From contig MNCI01030541.1 of NCBI GenBank assembly GCA_015680685.1, positions 494,569 to 558,568 on the forward strand: a stretch of DNA of 64,000 nucleotides, written 5' to 3'. Under the pieces are notes generated by a model. That model did no database searches. It was not told where the DNA came from and worked only from the letters and a program-made list of their open reading frames with translations. The stretch's first letter is position 1, and each line of letters begins with the position of its first letter. A program made the translations under genes and the position numbers. The DNA comes from Gnetum montanum (lineage: Eukaryota; Streptophyta; Gnetopsida; Gnetales; Gnetaceae). Below, one piece after another: positions 34,590 through 44,691 of the stretch.

Positions 34590-34601
34590 TGGTATTAGAG
34601 C
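34590..34601 (+). other. Primer-binding site of copia-2
   Basis: TGGTATTAGAGC, one base different from the tRNA-iMet primer site, 2 bp after the LTR. Confidence 0.88.
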
Positions 34602-34640
34602 CTGGTACATTTCTTCATCATCAACTTCAAAGAGTGAGTA

Positions 34641-35908
34641 ATGGAGGGGATATCTTATACAAAGCCATCAATGTTTGATGGATTTGACTTTACCTATAGG
34701 AAAGCTAGAATCCATGGAATTTGAAGTTTGGGAGTTAATCCTCAAAGGCTACACTCCGCCTATCGACAACTCCATTGGCATCATCAAGCCTCAAAACAAA
34801 TGGACTCAAGAGGACCAAGATAAGTTCATGTTTGATTAAAAAGCAAAATAATTTTTATATTGTGCTTTAAATGTATCTAAATTTAATAGAGTAGAAGTAT
34901 GTAAAATGACCAAAGAAATTTGACAAACTTTAGAAGCTATATTATTAGTTTTGCAAAGTAAATATGATAAACTCAAAATGAGAGAAGGTGAGAAAATAAA
35001 ATATTACATCTCTAGAGTGAATGATATTGTTGTAGCTATTAGAGGTATAGGTAAATATTTTCCCAAGAGTGATGTTATCATTAAAATGATCAGAAATATT
35101 CAACCAAAGTTCAAACTAAAGGTCATAGCGATGGAAGAAATCAGATATTTCTTAACTCTAAAATTTGAAGAACTTCAAAGTCCTCTCATCACCTATGAAA
35201 TGAATCTCATAAGCAAAGAAGCCATCCAAAAAACAAAAATCCATTACTCTAAAGAATTCCTTCAAGGAGAAGGAGCTCAATGAGCATGATGAAGGTAGTG
35301 AAGATGAGATTGCCTTTCTCTCAAGAAAGAAACAACGATTGCTAACAAGAAGAAAAAAAGGGACATTTCAACAAAGACCCAATCTATTCAAAGGTAGAGA
35401 AAGAGGTAAAATTTTTTTGAGTTCTAAATTAGATTTTTCTTCTATAGAATATTGGATTTGTGGAGGAAGAGGCTATATGGCCTCCGAATATCCTAGTGAT
35501 AGCAGGGTATAGCCAAAGAACATATACAATGATGAGGAATAAGAAAAGACCAACTTTTATACAAGTTTGGATGATGGTGAGAAAAGTGAAGAAGAAGCAT
35601 GCAATTCTTCCAAAGATTCAAATCTCATATGCATGGCACTTACAAATGAAAATTCTTCACATATGGATGAACAAGGTGGTAAGTGTGACAAAAGGTATGG
35701 TGAACTTAAAGAAGAAAATCTTCTTTTACATTATTTGATTAGGAAGGAAAAGAAATTTTTAATTTCTAAGCTAGATGCTATTCACACTGAAGCGAAAGGA
35801 AAGATCTTAGACATAAAAGTTGTGATTCAACAACTAACCTCTTTAAATAAGGATAGGATTGTAAAAAGGTTCAAGAAGAGAAGTCTCTTGAAAAACAGCC
35901 AAAGAATT
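34641..35908 (+). pseudogene. Copia-type gag, copia-2
   Basis: Starts at ATG 34641 (MEGISYTKPSMFDGFDFTY) and includes an open stretch 34951-35283 with KYDKLKMREGEKIKYYISRV. The zinc-knuckle position (near 35450) reads YWICGGRGYMASEY, so three of the four metal ligands are lost. A Lys/Glu-rich, coiled-coil-like tail runs to 35908. A deletion removed part of the N-terminal domain (the CKMT block is followed directly by SLE). No protease follows. Confidence 0.82.
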
Positions 35909-37500
35909 TAAAGAAAGTAACATTGGAAAATTCAAGCTCAAGCACAATTAGGTTTGATAACATTGTTCATGAGGAGAATACTTTATTTGTGTGTAGAAAC
36001 TATGGTAGTAAGCAAACCCTTAACTATTCTCATGATGATCAAAAAAAGATTGATGCTTGCTCTTGTTAAAAAGGCTTTGGTAAGAAAATTGTGTAGGCAC
36101 CAGTAGTTGATAATGAAGAGAAGTGGAGAATTGAAAATGATGCAACAAGTGATCAAGGGTTCCTTCATAAAGAACATGAACAAATAGAGACATCACATAC
36201 ATGATCTAATGAAAGATAACCTAAGGATGAGGAGGTAATTCATGAAAAGGGACCTCATCTCAAACTACATTAATCTTCTCTTCTCACCTACAAGCAAGGT
36301 AACTTAACATAAGTTTTCGTCTCTTTGCTTACTAGTTAATAACTACATGATTTGAAAAGTTCAAAACTTTTTTGGGTCATTTCTAGATTAGAAAATTGTT
36401 GAAATAATTGTTTAGAGTATCTCTTATATTCATTTTGAGCTTGATGCAATTTATGAAAATATGTAGTTTAGCACTTGCATTAATTTCATTTGGGCCTTTA
36501 TCTTGTAATAACTTTAGTTAGGTTTTTGTCTTTCTTTTAATCTTACATGTTCTAATTCTAAGCTCACGTCCTTTAGGATATTTTAGCCATTTATGAGATA
36601 AGACATGCTTCTAAAGATTCTACCAATGTTATTAATTGGAGACCTTAGTCTCCACACTTGATCTTAATGTTGACTTACACTTGTAGTGCTTTAGAGATTT
36701 ACAATGTTTACTTCCTTGAAAAATACAAGGTGATATTAAAAGTCCAAGAAGAGCTGCACATGTATAGGGGGAGCTTGTTCCTCATTATCTATCATCTTGG
36801 AGGTCGCCAATGTAGGGGGAGTCTTTGGAGACTTCTACCAAGAAATACTCAAATAGCAAAATATCACATTCCAACATGAGCAAGAATTCATGTCATGCAA
36901 GGGTATGGTAAAGTATCCAAGGTAATAGTATACTTAAATCTTGATTAATATATCTAATCTCGTAATATCTTTTGGTTACTGTTTGAACATCTTGTTAAAA
37001 ATCTACTTGGCTATTTTTGGGCATTCACTTGTTTTTATTTGGTATTTTTCCTTCTTCATGAGAATTTATTTTCCTTCTTGCCATATAATTACCTTCATGA
37101 TGCTTTCGTAAGACTTGAGTACTAATAGTATCATGACATATTGGTTTACCTTATGAGTTTATTAGTTCAAAAAATACAGGTTATTTGATCCTCAAAAATT
37201 GGGTTTTGAAAAGGGGTAGCTCCTATCTCATTTAAAATTTTCAGCCCTTAGAAATTTATGCTAAGAGATGTGTATAGAATCTTGAGATATAAGTTTTACT
37301 AAGATATTTTACTTGATGCTTAATCTTTGGTCTTTGACATTAAATTTTATTTTCTCTTAGACATTAATTACAAGGCCTATTTTTTTAATGTTTGGATTAG
37401 TTGTGGCTTATTCTTTCTAACTTTATTTTTGAACAAAAAAGGATAGATCTTAATGAATTATAGATTTTTATCATTAGCATAAAAGTTAGATATTTAAGTT
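35909..37500 (+). other. Downstream internal region of copia-2
   Basis: Up to about 36250 it continues a gag-like tail also present in copia-3 (62880-63240). Two purine blocks, aggggga at 36766-36772 and agggggag at 36814-36821, lie 48 bp apart and recur in copia-3 at 63655-63662 and 63706-63713. The rest is AT-rich with no gene that I recognise. Confidence 0.5.
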
Positions 37501-37501
37501 T

Positions 37502-37912
37502 ATGTCTTTTCACCTGATTTCTCTGCTTATGGTAATACAACATGCTATGAATTTATCTTCCCTTAAGTACTTAAGCATCTCTTGCTTATATGGACTTCAT
37601 GAAAGCAAGAAGTACTCATATCTTTATTCTAAAGGGTTGAAAATGATTGATAATATTCATTATAGCAATATGGATCTCTTTGAAAAAGCTTTATGTTGCT
37701 TGGAGATTTATTTGAATAAAGATGAAGCTCAATGCATCTCTTTTGTGACTATGCTATGGCTACAATTAAATAATATTGACTTTTTTAATTTCTTTTCAAC
37801 AAAGGGAAGAGTTTCTTTTATAATATTGGTTATACTATTAAAATATAATGATAGGCTTAATGTGCTTTATCCTTTTTGCTACTGTTCAAAATTTGGAAGA
37901 GTATGGTTATGA
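37502..37912 (+). CDS. Unrecognised 136-codon open frame in copia-2
   Basis: An open frame of 136 codons (MSFHLISLLMVIQHAMNLSS...) with Leu, Ile, Tyr and Lys rich sequence. There is no motif I can name and no counterpart in copia-1 or copia-3. Length is above the background here but may be chance in AT-rich DNA. Confidence 0.2.
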   Translation: MSFHLISLLMVIQHAMNLSSLKYLSISCLYGLHESKKYSYLYSKGLKMIDNIHYSNMDLFEKALCCLEIYLNKDEAQCISFVTMLWLQLNNIDFFNFFSTKGRVSFIILVILLKYNDRLNVLYPFCYCSKFGRVWL

Positions 37913-37969
37913 ATATATCTAGATATTTGTATGATTACTAATCTATTTTCTTAAATTTTGAACATCACC

Positions 37970-39233
37970 AAAAAGGAAGAGATTTTTGACCTTTTGGTGT
38001 GTGAAAACATTAAGAAAAATGGAGTTAAAGGTTGTTTGTATGATTTTGTGGTTGTTGTGTTTGTAGGACAAAGTACATGGAAGACCAAGATGAGATGACA
38101 CCTACAAATCAATGTCAAAATGAAGATATCAAAGACCAAGATGAAGACTACATTGATGAAAATGAACGAACTAGTTTAGACAAAAGGAGAGCTTAAAGAA
38201 GAAGGTCATCTACAAGGTCTCAAGTGAACATGCAAGAATTCAAAGAACATGAACAAGGACCAAATGACTCACAAGCAAATTTGACATCATCAAGAACTTG
38301 TATGAGCATGCAAAAGTACAAGATTTTGAATAAGGAATGAATATTTCAAAGGAAAAATGAAGTTGAAGAAAGAAATCTCCAAGAGAAGGAAGACATCTTG
38401 GTAGCATGGAAGGTAGCATAGGAGAAGACATCTCTGCAAAATAATAGACATCTATCTAGATAGAAAGAGATCTTTCCTCAGACAAAGACATCTTTCCAAA
38501 ATGGAGACTAGATGTAGAAATATGTCTCAGTCACAAAGAAGACATCTTTAGTAACCTTTATCTAGCTATTGCATAAACTTCGAGGTGATTTAGGAAACAT
38601 AGTGGCTATAAGAAAACATAATTCTCATTGAGAAATGTGCAAGCTTTTGTACTATTATTATGTAATCATCAAGAAATAATTATATTCATTATTTTTTTCA
38701 TTGTATAGTCATTTGTCTATTGGTAATTGGTCAAAGTGAGTTGTGCCTCAAAGTGTAATGATTAGCAAACTTAGTTACATTCTTTCCTTATGATTGTTGT
38801 TCTCTTTTATTGCCCTGTGAGGATGATGTGCTTATTGCAGGAATACATCTTGATTGATCTTGTTGGAATCTTGTAGGATTGGGTGTTGGTGTAGTGCCAC
38901 AACACTTTGGAGCAGAGCTCAAGTTGTAAAGGTTGTGGGATCCTAGAAAACCAATTTCTAAGCTTGTTGGGACCTTGTGGGATTGAGTGGATTTGTAGTG
39001 TCAAATCACTCCAAAGTAGAGCTTAGAGCTTGTATAGGGTGTAGTACACTTCAAACCACATTTGAGAGCAACAAAGTCTAAAAGTGTGCTTGTGATCTAT
39101 CCTCTAAGTGTGAACTACCCAAGTTGGGAAACCATGTTAAATTTGGTGTGTGTGCTTTTTCTCAAATATTTTCAATTAGGGAAACTTATTCATAACTTCC
39201 CCCCACCACCCCTTCTAAGTTCAACGATTCACA
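37970..39233 (+). repeat. Polypurine tract and 3' LTR of copia-2
   Basis: Purine tract aaaaaggaagaga (37970-37982) then the LTR from 37984 (first bases TTTTGACC, aligned to TGTTGATC of the 5' LTR) to 39233 (..GATTCACA). TATA box (TATAAG) at 38607. Length 1250 bp against 1220 bp for the 5' copy. Confidence 0.85.
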
Positions 39234-39238
39234 TCCAT

Positions 39239-39600
39239 TACCTTATATAGATCCAATTGTAGAAAAATTATAAGGACATGAATATTATTATTATTTGGAT
39301 AAATTTAGTGGTTACAATCAAGTAGCCATTGCCCCTGAAAACTAGCATAAAAAAATCTTTACATGTCCTTATGGAACTTTTTCTTATAGATGAATGCCTT
39401 TTGGACTTTGCAATGCACTGACTACTTTCCAAAGAGCCATGATATCAATATTTTCTGATATGTTAGAAGATTATGTTGAAATTTTTATGGATGATTTTTC
39501 AATCTATGGGGATACCTATGAAGAAACCTTGATGTATTAATAAAAATTTAAAATTAAGTTGGGAAAAGAGTCATTTGCGTATTATGAGTGGTATAGTATT
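39239..39600 (+). pseudogene. Reverse transcriptase, C-terminal part, Athila-like element
   Basis: PLPYIDPIVEKL, then HEYYYYLDKFSGYNQVAIAP, FTCPYGTFSYR, MPFGLCNALTTFQRAM and VEIFMDDFSIYGD. The catalytic box reads FMDD, normal for this group. Coding homology stops near 39600. Confidence 0.88.
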
Positions 39601-39639
39601 AAGACATGTTATCTTTAAAGATGGGATAAGGATGAATGA

Positions 39640-40620
39640 TGAAAAAGTAAGTGTTATATTTTACAAAGTGGATTTTATTGGCTCTCAAGTTTTAAAGATG
39701 CACATAAGTATGTATAAGAATGTGATAAATGCCAATGAATGGGAGTAATAACAAAAAGACATCAAATTTCCTTAAAACTAATTTTAATAACAAAACCATT
39801 TGATGTGTCAAGTATAGAATTTTTAGGACTATTTCCACCATCTAATGGATTTCAATACATTTTGGTTTGTACTAACTATGTCACCAAATGGGTAGAAGCA
39901 AAATCCACCCCAACAAATGATGTTAAGGTAGTTGTAACATTACTTAGAACTCCACGAGCAATCATTAGTGATCAAGAAATCCATTTTTTCAATAAAATAA
40001 TGGAAAATTTCCTTAAGTCTTGTGGAATCTAACATAAGATAGCTACTTCCTATCATCCTCAAACAAATGGCCAAGTCAAGAATGGTAATAGAATTATCTT
40101 AAATATCTTATCAAAGATTGTATGTACTAAATGGAAGGATTAGTCTAAAAAATTGCAACACGTACTTTGGGCTTATAGGATTACCTATAAATCAAGTTTA
40201 GGATATTCATTTTATTAATTTTTTATGGTAAGTTATGTCTATTACCTATTGAACTTAAATATATCAATCTTTATGATTAGCCAAACTTAATTTTAATGAA
40301 GACATGAACCAGGCCTCTCAAATTAATCAACTTTACAAACTTGACAAAATAAGGCTACATGCTCTTGACAAGAAAAATATTGTAAAGATAAAAATGAAGA
40401 CATTACATGATAAGAGTATCTTTAAAAAACACTTTTCCATAGGTAATAAAGTTCTTCTCTACAATATGAGATGACATAAATTTCTAGGGAAGTTAACAAC
40501 TTGGTGGAAAGGTCCTTATTTAGTTGTCCAACCCCATGATAATGGAAGCATTCTCATATCACCTATTGATGATTCCTCAACTACATTCCTAGGCAGTGGA
40601 CAAAGACTTAAGTTATATTA
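39640..40620 (+). pseudogene. Integrase of the Athila-like element
   Basis: A remnant of the zinc domain (FKDAHKYV, ECDKCQ) comes directly after the RT, so the RNase H and the linker are deleted. The core reads SIEFLGLFPPSNGFQYILVC with Glu where the first catalytic Asp belongs, then AIISDQEIHFFNK with the second Asp, and YHPQTNGQVKNGNR with Lys where the catalytic Glu belongs. Two of the three catalytic residues are therefore lost. Further decayed sequence (LWAYRITYKSSLG near 40165) runs to about 40620. Confidence 0.85.
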
Positions 40621-40954
40621 TCAACATCACGTTGAGGAACCTGGAGAAGATGAACTAGTAGAGCTAAGTGACCCAACTTATTCCATTACTAATGAATTAC
40701 ATGACAATAATCCATTAGAAGTCTTAGCTTGCAAACGTACCACTCAACAAGACTCTTATGTCATTAACTAATAAATAAAGTGTTTACAGTCTACAAATTT
40801 TACCTTGAAAAATGTAGAGGATAATAGTATCTTATATTGTTAGTTGGAACTTTAAAGAATTCAATTACATCGTGTCTAAAATGCACAAGAGAAGGACAAA
40901 TCCTCCTACCTTGAGATAGGCAGGTTTAAACCCAAAATCCAAATAAGCATCTTA
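40621..40954 (+). other. Decayed 3' flank of the Athila-like element
   Basis: Low-complexity, stop-rich sequence between the integrase and the copia-3 LTR. No LTR or polypurine tract is identified. Confidence 0.4.
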
Positions 40955-41916
40955 CAAGAAATGATGAATTCAAAGGACAAAGAAAGTTGAAGAAAGATGT
41001 CTCTAAAAAATAGTAGACATCTTGGCAGAATTGGAGTGAACTCAAACAAAGACATCTTCAAGAAATAGCAGACATCTTCACTAGAGAAAGACATCTTCAT
41101 AGAATGTAGGCCAGATTCAAAAAAAACATCTCCCATCAAACAAATATGTCTTTCCCAAACAAAGACATCTTCTTAGAATAGAAGGCAAATTTAGAAAGAT
41201 GTTTAAGGCATGAAGAAGATGTCTTCATGATCATGGCTGATTGTTGGTTAGCCATTGCATGAGTTCCAAGATGGATTTAGAAACATTTCAACTGTAAGAA
41301 GACATCATATGCATTGGAAAATGCACTAGCTTATGTACAATCATTATCAAATCATTTGTGTATCATTGTAATCTCTATTTCTCTTCATTGTATCATCATT
41401 TTTTCAATGTAAAGTGTGCTACACCTTAAAGTGCAAGGATCAACAAACTAAGTTGCATTCACCCCTTGTAATTGTTCTTCCTTATTGCCCTGCAAGGTTG
41501 ATGTGCTTCTTGCAAGAAGGCATCTTGCCTAAGCTTGTTGGGATCATGTGGGATTTAGTAATTAGTGTTGAAGCATAACACTTCATTGTAGAGCTCAAGC
41601 TTGTAAAGGTTGTGAAAGCATGGAACCACATTCCAATCTTGACAAGACCTTTTAGAGTTGAGTGGTTAGTGTTGCAGCATAACACTCTAGAGCAAGGCTT
41701 GAAGAGTACATAGGGTGTGGACCCGTCAACCACATTTGAGAGTAACAAAGTCTGAAGGTATGCTCATGATCTACCCTCTGAGTGTGGACTACCCAAGTTG
41801 GAGAACCATATTAAATTAAGTCTATGTACTTTTTTTTTTACAAATTTTTAATTAGAAAAACTTATTCATCCCCCCTCCTCCCCCTTCTAAGTTCAATGAT
41901 CCACGAGTGATATCAT
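40955..41916 (+). mobile_element. Copia-like element copia-3, left part (5' LTR)
   Basis: Sequence from 40955 aligns with the copia-1 LTR beginning about 85 bp inside it (acaagaaatgatgaa...), so the LTR start is missing. It ends GATCCACG and is followed by ag and the beginning of the primer site (tgatatca), where element D is inserted. The element resumes at 61526. U3 motifs (gacatctt) occur at 41010-41225. Confidence 0.85.
41912..41916 (+). repeat. Left target-site duplication of element D
   Basis: atcat at 41912-41916 against atcgt at 61521-61525, one transition apart. The copia primer-site sequence (tgatatca...agcttgctactc) joins when D and one copy are removed. Confidence 0.82.
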
Positions 41917-44088
41917 TGAAACACCATCAATTTTGGGACTCTCATGGTTCAGCATAGTTCCAAAATTTGGGCAAGGATCTCTGCAAGCATGATGTCAGGC
42001 TGGACCATGCAGACAACATGGCACCCTAGAAGTCCTCACACATGCGAAGTTGCTTCCAAGCTTGCCTACCACCCTTTGTAGCATAGCTAACGCAACATTG
42101 AGTCATGAGGCAAGTTTGCACAAAAGAAGCATTGAGGATGGACTAAATAGTTTGGCAAATTTTCTAACTATGGGACCTACTATGCTGCATAGCGTAGCAA
42201 GCCATGTGGTGACTAAAAATTTCTCAAGTATCAGATCAGGCACGAAAGATGCAGTTGGCAATGATTCAGTCCTTAAGGATACCTGCCCTACTTCATCCTT
42301 GGAATAGTATCAATGTAACATGGAAAAATATGGCAAATGTCACAAAATTCATCCCATTTTGAGTGCTATGCTACATAGTGTAGCAGGGTGCCAATCATCA
42401 CACAATCTTCCCTGAAGTTGTGTTGATAGAGAAAATGCACTTGACCATTCTTTGATCTTTGAGAATGCTTGCCTTGCTCTACCCTTGAAGTGTGATCGAT
42501 GTGACATAGGAAAATTTTGGAAAAGCCACCCCAATCTGGGTGCTACACTGTGCTATGCTGCATAGCATAGCATAGTGTAGTGGATGCCAATACTAAGAAA
42601 GTATTCTCTCACAATGCTTTGACAAAAGAACTAAATTTAGCCATGCTTCAACCTCTAGGATTTCCCGTCCTACTCTGCCTTCAGAGTCTAATCAAAGTAT
42701 CTTGACAAAGCATTGTAGATTAAACTCAAATTCATGTCAGACTAGGTGCTACGCTGCACAGCGTAGTAGAGACATCAAGGTTAAAAGTGTCCCAAGGATG
42801 AAACCAAGAAGTCTCAGGCTCCTTTAACATGAAAAGTGTAAAGGCTAGTTGCTGAAATAGCTTGCCTTGCTAGGCCTCAAAGGGGTATTTTCAGTTTTTG
42901 GGCAAGATTTGTCTCAAAGGTGGCTGCTACGCTGTGTAGCGTAGCACAGTGTAGAGAGTGGGTATTCACACTACTCCGTTATGCTGAATGGCGTAGATAG
43001 TGTAACACTTTAAAAGAAGCTGCAAGACATCTCCGAAAGCTCCATGACTCATTGTCGGTAATCATTTCTACCCCAGCATCTCCTTGACAGTTGAGATCAG
43101 CAGTTTTCCTTGTTGTATCCCTTATTGAGTCCAAAAATTGTCTCTATGCTTGACCCTACTCATAAGAGAGGGGAATACATAGTCCCAAAGCGTAATCTTC
43201 ACTTTACATTTGTCATAAGAAGTTTTTGTAAAAATATAAAAGTTCCTTGGGTACGTGTAGTTCAAATGATATGGTCATAGCTTATCAGATTTCACTTCTA
43301 ACCTCATTCCATTCAACGTAGCACATTAGTGTAGCATCACACGTCAACGTAGCACATCCATGTGGGTGCCCTGTGGGACCCAGGACATGTGATATCCAAG
43401 CCACATCTCTCTCCCAATCTTGGCTCTATAAATACCTCGGCAAACAACATTTTAGGGGTTGGCTTTTGGCAGTTGGCTTCTTGTAGTAAGCTTTGATGAA
43501 GACATTGGTGAACAAAAGGTTGATAACAACAAATCCTAGTAGTAACACTTCCCGGATCTCTCTTCAACCCAGTGTAGCAGCTCTTAGCCTAATAAACACC
43601 AGCTCATTGGTTCCTATCAGCACCACATTTGTAGCAATCTAGGAGCTATGACCATATCGTTCCATTGCTAGCTGTAATTGTCCATTACTGAATACCAGTT
43701 GTACATATTTATCATCTAAACAAAGATCAGATTCCCCAATTTTGAGGTGGTACATTCCCTCACCTAAACTCTCATTCTATTTTTGCTATAACATATATGT
43801 TGCATCTTTGTGTACTTGTTCAGGCTTATTGTCCTAGTTACATACTTTGATATGTTTCTATTGTTGTGCACCCCACATTTTCTTTCATTTCAACCTCAGC
43901 ATGTTACATTTTAAAATTACTATTTACATATGGTTATTGTACACCATGTAAGTCCCTAATTAATCGACCAGACTATTCAAGGCATCCATTTCCATTTTCT
44001 CTAGCATGGCCCTCGCACGGATCTAGGGTTAGGCTATATGCCTGATAACCTCTTAATGTTCTACCCACCGATGTTTTTAGACATAACA
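41917..44088 (+). repeat. 5' LTR of element D (2172 bp)
   Basis: TGAAACACCATC ... GACATAACA, aligned end to end with 59325-61520. TATA box TATAAATA at 43427-43434. It contains about six short hairpin-like sites made of CTACGCTG and CAGCGTAG halves (near 42180, 42370, 42550, 42750, 42925 and 42975). Confidence 0.93.
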
Positions 44089-44092
44089 GTTT

Positions 44093-44110
44093 TGGCACTA
44101 AAAGAAGGGC
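44093..44110 (+). other. Candidate primer-binding site of element D
   Basis: TGGCACTAAAAGAAGGGC starts 4 bp after the LTR. It has the required TGG start but I cannot match it to a particular tRNA from memory. Confidence 0.35.
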
Positions 44111-44281
44111 CTGAACCTCTGTGTCTCTTCCATGTGTCATGGGTAATCCTGCATGCTATCTGTATCCCATCACCAGTAGCCTATTGGCATAGACGTGACA
44201 CCCCTATGATTGTCTACTCACCGGGTGGTACAGATTGGTCGCCATGATGGTTCCTCTGGAACCCTGAAGGATGAAAGCCCT

Positions 44282-44514
44282 AAACTGTCTACTGTGTTAT
44301 GCTGCATGCATCCTATGTAGCATAGCAACCCCGCTAGTGTAGCGGTTCCTAAATTGTCTACTATGTTACACTACCTACATCCTATGTAGCATAGCAACCT
44401 TGCCAGTGTAGCAGTTCCCAAACTATCTACTATGTTATGTTGCTTGTGTACTACGTTATGCTGCCTACGTCCTGTGTAGCGTAGCAACCCTGTCAGCGTA
44501 GTGGTTTTTCTCAG
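44282..44514 (+). repeat. 69-bp tandem repeat in the leader of element D
   Basis: Units start at 44282, 44351 and 44420 (aaactgtctactgtgttatg...). The third unit has an insertion of about 17 bp. Each unit contains the ctacgt and gtagcatagcaacc type motif also found in the LTR. It lies between primer site and gag. Confidence 0.82.
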
Positions 44515-44691
44515 TGTAGCAAGAGTAACAGCGAAGAAAACTAGCTTTTCAGCATTTTCAGATGCTCCTAGTTTTAGTCTATTTTCTCTGTGGCTTTAAA
44601 CCTTAACCGTTTAATGCAAAACATACTATTTTTAATTGTTTCTTACACATATCCTTCCCTTTTTTCTTTGCACCTTTTTCATATTAGAAAA

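Larger units (their letters stand above)
33368..39233 (+). mobile_element. Copia-like gag-only LTR element copia-2
   Basis: LTRs at 33368-34587 and 37984-39233 bound 3.4 kb with a primer site and gag, but no pol motifs. It is inserted in the RT of the Athila-like element with a 5-bp target duplication. It is related to copia-1 in gag and LTR but belongs to a separate subfamily (longer LTR, no second ORF). Confidence 0.88.
22861..40860 (+). mobile_element. Athila-like Ty3/Gypsy element, interrupted twice
   Basis: Remains of one element are spread over a probable 5' LTR (to about 23466), a primer site at 23470, a leader and gag (23488-24197, 30621-32232), protease (32323-32658), RT (32878-33362 and 39239-39600) and integrase (39640-40620). 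Copia-1 interrupts the leader or gag and copia-2 interrupts the RT. A large internal deletion removed the RNase H. No 3' LTR is seen before copia-3 begins at about 40955. The protease-RT style (GLEASINIMP, IDPIVEKL, MPFGLCNA) matches the Athila group. Confidence 0.72.

Noticed and set aside
42050-42534. Frames within the element D LTR as genes
   Set aside because: The sequence aligns with the 3' LTR, where the frames are not kept as such; the differences are spread over all codon positions.
44093-44110. Assigning the element D primer site to a named tRNA
   Set aside because: Only the TGG start and position fit; I cannot match the rest to a specific tRNA without a search.
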